Of a stretch of DNA of 5,948 nucleotides, positions 1-4,787 are shown piece after piece. Position 1 is the first letter of the stretch, and the number at the start of each line of letters is the position of its first letter. Source of the stretch: Dehalococcoidia bacterium (GTDB lineage: Bacteria; Chloroflexota; Dehalococcoidia; GIF9; AB-539-J10). The stretch covers positions 1 through 5,948 of the forward strand of contig JAUVYD010000105.1 in NCBI GenBank assembly GCA_030603265.1, given 5' to 3'. The position numbers and the translations under genes are program-made. The notes under the pieces are model-generated. The model worked only from the letters and a program-made list of their open reading frames with translations, was not told where the DNA came from and did no database searches.

Positions 1-26
1 GTGCCACTACATCACGAACCACCACC
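1..26 (+). repeat. Repeat copy cut by the left window edge
   Basis: The first bases (GTGCCACTAC, then ATCACGAACCACC) match the right half and flank of the copy at 476-498, where the text is GTGCCCCTAC followed by ATCACGAACCA. There is one C-to-A change in the CCCC run. The left half of the hairpin lies outside the window. Confidence 0.6.
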
Positions 27-31
27 ATGTT

Positions 32-49
32 CCCACGGGCAACCGTGGG
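32..49 (+). repeat. Hairpin with GCAA loop, possible divergent repeat copy
   Basis: CCCACGG and CCGTGGG form a perfect 7-bp stem closed by the loop GCAA, a GNRA-type tetraloop if transcribed. It shares the ACGGGC left border of the repeat family but lacks the CCCCTAC right border, so it may be a decayed copy or an unrelated hairpin. Confidence 0.5.
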
Positions 50-76
50 CTGCTGCCGTGACCTTCATCGACCGCC

Positions 77-100
77 GGGTCGTTCACGAACGACCCCTAC
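77..100 (+). repeat. Palindromic repeat copy, stem GGGTCGTTC/GAACGACCC
   Basis: GGGTCGTTC (77-85) and GAACGACCC (88-96) are perfect reverse complements, and CTAC follows at 97-100. The downstream flank AACAGAACACCACCC resembles the GAACCACC flank of other copies. The stem differs from those of the other copies but is fully paired. Confidence 0.75.
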
Positions 101-124
101 AACAGAACACCACCCAACCCCAAC

Positions 125-150
125 GGGCAGGCACGGGAGCCTGCCCCTAC
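125..150 (+). repeat. Palindromic repeat copy, stem GGGCAGGC/GCCTGCCC
   Basis: GGGCAGGC (125-132) pairs perfectly with GCCTGCCC (139-146) around the loop ACGGGA, and CTAC follows at 147-150. Of the copies seen, this one has the least conserved right flank (GTGACGCGG). Confidence 0.75.
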
Positions 151-208
151 GTGACGCGGCGCGTTCATCCTGTCCGTGACCACAACCATGTGCGATGCGC
201 CACCCTAC

Positions 209-232
209 GGGCGACACATGTGTCGCCCCTAC
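209..232 (+). repeat. Palindromic repeat copy, stem GGGCGACACA/TGTGTCGCCC
   Basis: A perfect 20-base palindrome runs from 209 to 228, with half-sites GGGCGACACA and TGTGTCGCCC. CTAC follows at 229-232 and the left border is the usual ACGGGC. It has the longest uninterrupted pairing in the cluster. Confidence 0.8.
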
Positions 233-270
233 AGATCCGTTCGTGGTGGCGGGGTGGGGTGGTTTCGAAT

Positions 271-296
271 GTAGGGGCGGGCCTCCGAGTCCGCCC
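271..296 (-). repeat. Inverted repeat copy with GTAGGGGC border, imperfect stem
   Basis: GTAG (271-274) is followed by GGGCGG (275-280), which pairs with CCGCCC (291-296). The inner bases are mismatched. The upstream flank (GGCGGGGTGG, then GGTTTCGAAT) resembles the flank of the next copy at 327-349, so the conserved unit is longer than the hairpin. Confidence 0.7.
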
Positions 297-326
297 GTGG
301 TGGTCAGGAGGCGGGGTGGTTCCGAT

Positions 327-349
327 GTAGGGGCACGTTGCACGTGCCC
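327..349 (-). repeat. Inverted repeat copy, stem GGGCACGT/ACGTGCCC
   Basis: GTAG (327-330) is followed by GGGCACGT (331-338), loop TGC and ACGTGCCC (342-349). The 23 bases are the exact reverse complement of the copy at 476-498. The upstream flank GGCGGGGTGGTTCCGAT matches the conserved family flank. Confidence 0.8.
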
Positions 350-475
350 GGTGGGGCAAGGGGCAGGACCAGGCATCGGAATTTCCGCGTATCCTCTGCG
401 CCGGGCACCCAAGTCCAAAGACAAGGGCGCGCTGTGCCGTTGCTGGGAATGCTACCGTCCACACATCCACACCAC

Positions 476-498
476 GGGCACGTGCAACGTGCCCCTAC
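476..498 (+). repeat. Palindromic repeat copy, stem GGGCACGT/ACGTGCCC
   Basis: GGGCACGT (476-483), loop GCA, ACGTGCCC (487-494) and CTAC (495-498) are an exact inverted copy of 327-349. The right flank ATCACGAACCA also matches the copy at the left window edge. Upstream text (ACCGTCCACAC and a CCAC border) is repeated before the copy at 569-587. Confidence 0.8.
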
Positions 499-568
499 AT
501 CACGAACCATACCCCTCAACCACCAGACGGGAACCGGGCAATTCCACCATGCCAACCGTCCACACCAC

Positions 569-587
569 GGGCTCGTGCAACGTGCCC
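569..587 (+). repeat. Degenerate repeat copy, stem GGGCTCGT/ACGTGCCC
   Basis: This matches the copy at 476-494 except for one A-to-T change in the left arm, which breaks one pair. The CCTAC border is replaced by GTCGAGTG. The preceding text ACCGTCCACACCAC also matches the flank of the 476-498 copy, so this looks like a decayed direct duplicate. It is the repeat nearest the 3' end of the minus-strand operon. Confidence 0.65.
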
Positions 588-703
588 GTCGAGTGATGTG
601 CCCTTTCACAAAGGCAGGGGGTGCGTCTCCTGCTCAACTGCGCCCCGTGGCCGAGCAGTTCCCTTCGTACCAATGCCGAGGGGTCTGTTTCTCCGACAGG
701 CTC
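588..703. other. Gene-free spacer downstream of the minus-strand operon
   Basis: No supported gene is seen here. A weak 5-bp hairpin (CCTTT, CAC, AAAGG at 602-614) is present. Reading on the minus strand after the stop at 704, I find no GC-rich hairpin followed by a T run. Transcription of the upstream operon therefore either ends by another mechanism or reads into the repeat cluster. Confidence 0.5.
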
Positions 704-1465
704 CTACGGGATGCTGTCCACGTTCACAAACGCCGGGTCGTGGTTCGCTATCACTATGTCCGCCATGCCCTTGATGCGGAGCACATTGTTGAAGGCCTCG
801 ACGGCGTCGAGGTGAATCCCGGGGGCAATCACAGGCATGGACTCCCTGGCGCCTGGCGAAGGTTCGAAGTTCTCCATCACGCAGCAGAAGCCGCTGATGA
901 TGGCTCTTCCCTTCTCGGTATTCACGCTGACCGCCTGGCAGCCGGGAGAGTGCCCGGGCACTGGAATCAGCTCGATGCCAGGCAGTATCTCGGTCTGGCC
1001 GCTGACCACCTGGAAGTTGACTCCCGTGAAGAGCTCTCTGCGGTACATCCGCGCAAGAATGGGATGGGGGGCAAGGGCGAACTCAAGCTCATCCTGCTGC
1101 ACAACCACGCGGGCGTTCGTGCACCGTCTTGTGTTGACACAGTGGTCCCACATGAGGTGGGTCTGGATTACCATGCCGATGTCTTGCGGCCGCAAGCCGA
1201 GCTTCTCGAGAGCCTCGTCGAAAGAGCTGATGTCGACGGCATCGAAACCCCGGTATTCCTTCGCAGAGCGGGCATCGGCTCCGGTATCCACAAGCACGTG
1301 TTGATTCCCCCCCTGGATGTACCAGGCATACACCGGCAAGTCGAACTTCGTTCCGTAGTTGAAGCCGTACGTGAAACCTCCGAGGTCCTGGCGTATCGAC
1401 AGGAGAGGCATAGGACGTATCCTGTAGACAGGAAGGAGCTCCATGCCTTGCTCGATCGAGCTCAT
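704..1465 (-). CDS. MBL-fold hydrolase-like protein, AHL lactonase-related, altered metal site
   Basis: This is a 253-residue single-domain protein of the metallo-beta-lactamase fold. Length and layout resemble the N-acyl homoserine lactonase family, cytoplasmic enzymes that open lactone rings with two zinc ions. Visible landmarks are an early strand ending VLVDTGAD (57-64), the metal motif THLMWDHC (102-109), GHSPG (171-175), GFCCVMENF (192-200) and a late ANHD (240-243). H103, D107, H108, H172 and H242 match expected ligands. The second His of HxHxDH is M105, and the place of the bridging Asp appears to be G192, so the usual two-metal site is incomplete. There is no signal peptide. The start is supported by GGAGGTG five bases upstream. 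Its ATG overlaps the stop of the dehydrogenase gene as ATGA, so the two are translationally coupled. Fold is confident; substrate and even hydrolytic activity are uncertain. Confidence 0.88.
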   Translation of the reverse strand: MSSIEQGMELLPVYRIRPMPLLSIRQDLGGFTYGFNYGTKFDLPVYAWYIQGGNQHVLVDTGADARSAKEYRGFDAVDISSFDEALEKLGLRPQDIGMVIQTHLMWDHCVNTRRCTNARVVVQQDELEFALAPHPILARMYRRELFTGVNFQVVSGQTEILPGIELIPVPGHSPGCQAVSVNTEKGRAIISGFCCVMENFEPSPGARESMPVIAPGIHLDAVEAFNNVLRIKGMADIVIANHDPAFVNVDSIP

Positions 1466-2427
1466 TCGTACACCTCCGGATTCACTGGATTCAGCGGTCG
1501 TTCTCCGCGCAGCACACGGAGAATCTCCCCGGCGAGGTCTGTCGCCATGCGACGCATCGCCTCCTTCGTCGCGCCACCGACGTGTGGGGTAGCGATGAAG
1601 TTGTCGAGGGAGAGAAGGGGATTCTCCGGGGTCGGAGGCTCCTTCACAAATGCGTCCATCGCGGCTCCGGCAATCTCACCCTCCGCGAGGCCCCGGCAGA
1701 GTGCCTGCTCGTCCACAAGTCCGCCGCGCGATGTGTTGATGAGGTAAGCGCCGGGCTTCATCAGGGAAAGTTCCCGTGCGCCAATCATCCCCACCGTGTC
1801 ACTGGTAAGCGGCAGGCAGAGTATCACGAAGTCGGACTCCTCCAGGAGTTGTCCCAATGTGTCGGCCCGCCGGCAACCCGTCAGTTCGAACGTCTCGGGG
1901 GACAGTTGCGGGTCATAGGCAACGACGTTCATGCCGAACCCGGACTGACATTTGCGGGCGGTCTCCGACCCGATGCGCCCCAGTCCGACCACTCCGAGCG
2001 TCTTGCCCTGCAACTCCACGCCTACGTAGTCCTCCCGTGTGCGGAAGCGGCCCGATCTCAGGTCAGCGTTCGCCGCGCATATCCGGTTGGCCAGGCAGAG
2101 CATGAGCGACAATATGTGCTCCGCGACTGATACTGAATTGGCTTTCGGAGTGTTGACAACCACGATTCTTCTCGCGGTTGCCGCCACAACATCGATATTG
2201 TCGTAGCCGACCCCATGCTTCGCAATGACCTGCAACCCGGGAGCTTTCGCGATGAGTTCAGCCGTCACGCGGGCCAGTCTGACGCCGAGCCCGTGGGCCT
2301 CACCGATAACGTCCGCAAGCTGACAGTCAGGCACGTCAGGGAGGTAGAGCAACTCGGTCTCTCGCTGCAGGAGCTCAAGCCCCGCAGGGTGGATGTGCTC
2401 GGCGATAATGACCTTTCTGCGCTCCAC
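1462..2427 (-). CDS. D-2-hydroxyacid dehydrogenase, phosphoglycerate dehydrogenase-like
   Basis: This 321-residue protein belongs to the NAD-dependent D-isomer-specific 2-hydroxyacid dehydrogenase family, which interconverts 2-hydroxy and 2-keto acids in the cytoplasm. The N-terminal part carries the substrate-side motif KHGVGYDNID (70-79). The Rossmann domain has GLGRIG (148-153) and the NAD ribose-binding acidic residue D172 in AYDPQ. The family triad is present: R234 in NTSRGGLVDE, E263 in the KEPP motif and H282 in TPHVGG. It ends near residue 321, so it lacks the C-terminal ACT regulatory domain of long SerA proteins. It may therefore be a short phosphoglycerate dehydrogenase or act on another hydroxy acid. 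The start is GTG with only a weak purine-rich site (GAAAGAAAG) upstream. It is first in an operon with the MBL-fold gene. Family is very sure; exact substrate is not. Confidence 0.93.
   Translation of the reverse strand: MERRKVIIAEHIHPAGLELLQRETELLYLPDVPDCQLADVIGEAHGLGVRLARVTAELIAKAPGLQVIAKHGVGYDNIDVVAATARRIVVVNTPKANSVSVAEHILSLMLCLANRICAANADLRSGRFRTREDYVGVELQGKTLGVVGLGRIGSETARKCQSGFGMNVVAYDPQLSPETFELTGCRRADTLGQLLEESDFVILCLPLTSDTVGMIGARELSLMKPGAYLINTSRGGLVDEQALCRGLAEGEIAGAAMDAFVKEPPTPENPLLSLDNFIATPHVGGATKEAMRRMATDLAGEILRVLRGERPLNPVNPEVYE
1471..1477 (-). promoter_or_regulatory. Shine-Dalgarno site for the MBL-fold gene
   Basis: On the minus strand GGAGGTG lies five bases before the ATG at 1465-1463, inside the last codons of the dehydrogenase gene. 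It favours this start over the in-frame Met eight codons in, which has no comparable site. Confidence 0.75.
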
Positions 2428-2463
2428 GACGTGTCTTTCTTTCGTAACTACGGGGTTCTCGCG

Positions 2464-2472
2464 ATTATAGCA
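2464..2472 (-). promoter_or_regulatory. Extended -10 promoter of the dehydrogenase/MBL operon
   Basis: The minus strand reads TGCTATAAT, a perfect -10 hexamer with the extended TGn element. The -35 region is poor (TTCTCC at about 16 bp), as is common for extended -10 promoters. The expected transcript start near 2457 gives a leader of about 30 bases before the GTG at 2427. Confidence 0.7.
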
Positions 2473-2525
2473 CGGGGCCTTCGCAGGAGAAGGACTCGGG
2501 GCGAGGACAGCGTGTACCTACCCTG

Positions 2526-2556
2526 TTTGCGAGCTACGTGAGTGCCGCCGTATACT
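2526..2556 (+). promoter_or_regulatory. Possible promoter of the acyl-CoA dehydrogenase gene
   Basis: TATACT (2551-2556, five of six consensus bases) is preceded by TTGCGA (2526-2531, four of six) with a long 19-bp spacer. A start near 2563 would give a leader of roughly 75 bases. The long spacer keeps confidence low; the site fits the divergent layout, with the minus-strand promoter only about 80 bases away. Confidence 0.4.
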
Positions 2557-2580
2557 TGGAGGTCTGGCGCCCCACGGCGG
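2545..2580. repeat. Inverted repeat CCGCCGT/ACGGCGG in the divergent promoter region
   Basis: CCGCCGT (2545-2551) and ACGGCGG (2574-2580) are perfect 7-bp inverted arms 22 bases apart. The left arm ends at the first base of the proposed -10 TATACT. It could be an operator or a leader hairpin, or it could be chance in GC-rich DNA. Confidence 0.4.
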
Positions 2581-2638
2581 ACAGTCGATTGTATCGCGCG
2601 GGTTCCCGGCACACTACTCGGGAAAGGAAGTGGAATCC

Positions 2639-3778
2639 ATGGATAGCCTCCTGACAGACAACGAGCTTGGTTTCAAGAAAGACGTTCGCGACTTCGTCAA
2701 GAAGGAGCTCGCGCCACACGTTGACGAATGGGAAAGACGCAATGAATACGCGTGCGAGGCCGTCGGGAAGTTCGCCGACTACGGTCTGTTCGGCATACTC
2801 GTCCCTGCGGAGTACGGCGGCCTCGGTGGCACAACGATGGAGTTCCTCATCGCCTCAATCGAGATTGCCCGCGCCAGCGTGTCGCTCGCGTCCATATTCG
2901 GCGCCCCTACAGGCATCTTCACGAACGCAGTCCTCAAGTACGGCACTGAAGAACAGCGCAGGCGCTACATCCCTCCTGCGATATCTGGAGAGACGATAAT
3001 CTGTGTCGCCATCACAGAGCCGGCCGCGGGCAGTGACGCGGCGAACATATCGACGACGGCCACGCGAGACGGCGATGAATGGGTCATCAACGGCTCCAAG
3101 ACCTTCATCACTGCTGGAGATGTGGGAGATATCGTCCTGGTCTTTGCAACGGTCGACCGGTCCCGCGGTGCCAGGGGTATCACCGCCTTCCTCGTGGAGA
3201 AGGGGACTCCCGGTTTCACAGCGGGCAAGGCCGAGGACGTGCTCGGCCTCCGCGCCAGCAGCGCGGCCGAGCTGTTCTTCAAGGACTGCCGTGTACCGTC
3301 CTCGGCCCTCCTCGGAGAGGAGGGGAGAGGCTTGCGCATCGCGTTGGGCTCGCTCGATCTTGGCAGAATCCACTGTGCCGGACAGGCCATCGGTCTGGCT
3401 GATGCGGCACTGGAGGCCACACTCACCTACACCGCAGAGAGGGAGCAGTTCGGACAGCCGATAGGGAACTTCCAGGGCGTGCAGTGGATGCTGGCGGACA
3501 TGTCGGTTCAACTCGACGCAGCCAGGCTCCTCGCGTACCGAGCGGCGCGCATGGCCGACGCCGGCAAGCGCTATTCGGCTGAGGCGGCCAAGGCGAAGCT
3601 GTTCGCCGCCGAGATGGCGGCAGACCTGGCGCGAAAGGCCGTCCAGCTTCACGGAGGCTACGGCTGCACCAAAGACATGGCCGTCGAGCGCTACTACCGG
3701 GACGCGAAGCTCATCGAGATATACGAGGGCACAAACGAGATACACCGTGAGGTCATCGCCCGTAGCCTGCGTTCCTAG
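2639..3778 (+). CDS. Acyl-CoA dehydrogenase (FAD-dependent)
   Basis: This 379-residue flavoprotein of usual family length makes the alpha-beta double bond in an acyl-CoA, as in beta-oxidation or amino-acid breakdown, passing electrons to ETF in the cytoplasm. Numbering is from the ATG at 2639. The N-terminal helical domain includes LVPAEYGGLGG (55-65). The middle domain has the family signature AITEPAAGSD (124-133) and WVINGSKTFIT (148-158). LGLRASSAAELFF and DCRVP follow (203-220). The C-terminal domain has REQFGQPIG (268-276), LHGGYG and IYEGTNEI. The Glu in YEGT (about 363) is where short-chain, glutaryl- and related enzymes carry the catalytic base. The start was chosen because AAGGA lies about ten bases before this ATG; the GTG at 2630, three codons earlier, has poorer spacing. 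The gene is divergent from the dehydrogenase/MBL operon and closed by a terminator. Substrate chain length cannot be read. Confidence 0.96.
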   Translation: MDSLLTDNELGFKKDVRDFVKKELAPHVDEWERRNEYACEAVGKFADYGLFGILVPAEYGGLGGTTMEFLIASIEIARASVSLASIFGAPTGIFTNAVLKYGTEEQRRRYIPPAISGETIICVAITEPAAGSDAANISTTATRDGDEWVINGSKTFITAGDVGDIVLVFATVDRSRGARGITAFLVEKGTPGFTAGKAEDVLGLRASSAAELFFKDCRVPSSALLGEEGRGLRIALGSLDLGRIHCAGQAIGLADAALEATLTYTAEREQFGQPIGNFQGVQWMLADMSVQLDAARLLAYRAARMADAGKRYSAEAAKAKLFAAEMAADLARKAVQLHGGYGCTKDMAVERYYRDAKLIEIYEGTNEIHREVIARSLRS

Positions 3779-3803
3779 GAAGAATCCCTTCTCTCGAGTC
3801 TGC

Positions 3804-3841
3804 ACGCCGCACCACGGCCACCCATGGTGCGGCGTTTCTCT
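3804..3841 (+). terminator. Intrinsic terminator after the acyl-CoA dehydrogenase gene
   Basis: ACGCCGCACCA (3804-3814) and TGGTGCGGCGT (3825-3835) form a perfect 11-bp GC-rich stem with a ten-base loop, followed by a T-rich tail (TTTCTCT). It lies 26 bases after the stop codon and separates this gene from the tetR operon. Confidence 0.88.
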
Positions 3842-3896
3842 GTCCGATTCATCCGCATATTCGCCCGGGAAAACGGACTCACAGGAGCAGAAGGGC

Positions 3897-3925
3897 TTGA
3901 CACGTAACGCATAGGCATCTACTAT
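3897..3925 (+). promoter_or_regulatory. Promoter of the tetR-ABC transporter operon
   Basis: A perfect -35 TTGACA (3897-3902) is followed after exactly 17 bp by TACTAT (3920-3925), four of six -10 consensus bases. The region downstream is markedly AT-rich compared with its surroundings. A transcript start near 3932 would give a leader of about 44 bases. Confidence 0.7.
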
Positions 3926-3934
3926 TTAATAGTA
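3920..3934. promoter_or_regulatory. Inverted-repeat operator overlapping the -10, probable TetR site
   Basis: TACTAT (3920-3925) and ATAGTA (3929-3934) are perfect inverted arms around TTA, covering the -10 hexamer and the expected start region. TetR-family dimers usually bind palindromes near their own promoters, so autorepression by the regulator encoded just downstream is the simplest reading. Binding itself is inferred. Confidence 0.6.
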
Positions 3935-3975
3935 TTCTATATAACAAGACTGCGATATATATTGGGAGTCAGCCT

Positions 3976-4605
3976 ATGACGTCTTTGAGAGAGAGACAGA
4001 AGGAGCGCCGGAGCCGCGAGATACTCGATGCGGCTACTGCCTTGATAGGGGAGAAGGGCTACGACGAGACATCCGTGGAGGAGATCGCGGCCAGGGCCGA
4101 GGTGGGCGTGGCCACAGTCTACAACTACTTCGGCTCCAAGAACGAGCTGCTTCACGCGCTCCTCGCAGGGTACATAGAGGGTGAACTGGCCCGGGGCGCA
4201 GCAGTGGTGAACGATCCTCCGCAGGACATGGTCGACGGCATGGCGGCCCTCTTCAGCACTTACCTTGACGGGATGGCGCGAACAGCCAGCAAGAGACTCA
4301 TGCAGGAGTTCCTCGCCATGGCGGTCAGCAAGCAGTTCGCCTACGGCCAGCACACATACCGCATGAAGATGGCGTTCATGGAGCAGTGTCGACAACTCGC
4401 GCTGCACTACGAGGCAGACAACCAGATTCGGGCAGACGTGACGGCGGAGGAAGCTGCACTGGTATGCTACTCAGCTGTCACCTATCCGTACACGCGATTC
4501 CTCCTCGACATCGAGGGAGATGTCAAGGCTGCGCAGTTGGCGATACGGCGCAACCTGTCCCTCGTCATCTCGGGACTTGGCGCCAATCAAGAGGAGCGAA
4601 AGTGA
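3976..4605 (+). CDS. TetR-family transcriptional regulator
   Basis: This 209-residue one-component repressor-type protein binds DNA as a dimer and usually releases it on binding a small ligand. The N-terminal domain is typical: RSREILDAATALIGEKGYDETS (helix 1 and turn, about 12-33) leads into the helix-turn-helix SVEEIAARAEVGVATVYNYF (33-52), then GSKNELLHALL (53-63). The C-terminal ligand and dimer domain (about 65-205) is helical and unrecognised in detail, as usual for the family, so no ligand can be named. The ATG start is supported by GGGAG (3964-3968) seven bases upstream. The gene is first in an operon with an ABC ATPase and permease and sits behind an operator-like palindrome, suggesting autorepression and control of the transporter. 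Family assignment is very sure; the target and ligand are inference or unknown. Confidence 0.95.
   Translation: MTSLRERQKERRSREILDAATALIGEKGYDETSVEEIAARAEVGVATVYNYFGSKNELLHALLAGYIEGELARGAAVVNDPPQDMVDGMAALFSTYLDGMARTASKRLMQEFLAMAVSKQFAYGQHTYRMKMAFMEQCRQLALHYEADNQIRADVTAEEAALVCYSAVTYPYTRFLLDIEGDVKAAQLAIRRNLSLVISGLGANQEERK
4591..4596 (+). promoter_or_regulatory. Shine-Dalgarno-like GAGGAG before the small ORF
   Basis: GAGGAG ends five bases before the GTG at 4602, within the last tetR codons. This is the main reason to take the small ORF seriously. It encodes Glu-Glu (in register with tetR), so it could also be coincidental. Confidence 0.5.
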
Positions 4606-4787
4606 AGCCAACTCGGACTACTGACCCCCGCCACGTATCCGAATGGATGACAAAGCACTCAGGAGCATTTGCGGTGCCGCTTTCGGCCGGGAGTCCCGCG
4701 AAGACCACCTGCAAAGATGATGTTCGACGCGCCCCATACCACCTGTTCTCAGAGTTAGATGAGGCAAACAAAGGAGACCCGCTGTGA
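4602..4787 (+). CDS. Possible small protein (61 aa) between tetR and the ABC ATPase gene
   Basis: I do not recognise this protein. A GTG-started frame of 61 codons overlaps the tetR stop as GTGA (4602-4605), and its TGA stop overlaps the GTG start of the ATPase gene in the same way (4784-4787). It has a good GAGGAG site five bases upstream. The product is small and soluble-looking, with near-balanced charge (nine Lys/Arg, eight Asp/Glu), one Cys, and neither a membrane segment nor a signal peptide. The C-terminal part is acidic (FSELDEANKGDP). By hand count, 36 of its 61 codons end in G or C, which is only moderate. That does not strongly support coding. It may be a real coupled gene, a leader that helps translate the ATPase, or a chance open frame in a 178-base spacer. 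Confidence 0.4.
   Translation: MKPTRTTDPRHVSEWMTKHSGAFAVPLSAGSPAKTTCKDDVRRAPYHLFSELDEANKGDPL
4771..4776 (+). promoter_or_regulatory. Shine-Dalgarno site AAGGAG for the ABC ATPase gene
   Basis: AAGGAG lies seven bases before the GTG at 4784. It settles the start at this GTG and shows that the extra N-terminal residues before the usual ABC core are probably translated. Confidence 0.8.

Larger units (their letters stand above)
1..587. repeat. Cluster of GTAGGGGC/GCCCCTAC palindromic repeats (REP-like)
   Basis: This gene-free stretch holds repeated short hairpins. Read with the CTAC end on the right, the common plan is (A)CGGGC, a self-complementary stem, GCCCCTAC, then a flank close to ATCnnGAACCACC. 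Clear copies lie at 77-100, 125-150, 209-232 and 476-498 (plus orientation) and at 271-296 and 327-349 (minus orientation). A degenerate copy is at 569-587, and the left edge cuts another at 1-10. The stems differ between copies but mostly stay paired. Spacing is irregular and there is no constant repeat with unique spacers, so this is not a CRISPR array. REP/BIME or non-autonomous mobile elements are the closest known categories. No transposase or RAYT gene is visible in the window. Open frames crossing the region are rich in Pro, His and Arg and look spurious. Confidence 0.8.

Noticed and set aside
1..587. CRISPR array
   Set aside because: The hairpins occur in both orientations, differ in stem sequence and are spaced irregularly. 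There is no constant direct repeat with unique spacers and no cas gene.
602..614. Hairpin CCTTT-CAC-AAAGG as terminator of the minus-strand operon
   Set aside because: The stem is only 5 bp and AT-rich, and no T run follows on the minus strand.
694..710. GGCTCCTACGGG near the MBL gene stop as another repeat copy
   Set aside because: Only the CCTACGGG text resembles the repeat border. There is no paired stem beside it, and it overlaps coding sequence.
338..1747. Long plus-strand open frame of 469 codons
   Set aside because: It runs through the repeat cluster and antisense to two well-supported minus-strand genes. The translation shows no family motifs and is rich in Arg, His and Pro, typical of a shadow frame in GC-rich DNA.
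1582..2130. Plus-strand open frame opposite the hydroxyacid dehydrogenase gene
   Set aside because: The minus strand carries the complete NAD-binding and catalytic motifs. The plus frame is a codon-bias shadow.
2855..3805. Minus-strand open frame of 316 codons opposite the acyl-CoA dehydrogenase gene
   Set aside because: The plus strand encodes a full acyl-CoA dehydrogenase with all motifs. The antisense frame has no recognisable motif and no clear ribosome site.
3940..3963. ATATA-rich text after the tetR operator as a second operator
   Set aside because: TATATA and GATATATAT are low-complexity and form no convincing spaced palindrome beyond AT-richness of the promoter leader.
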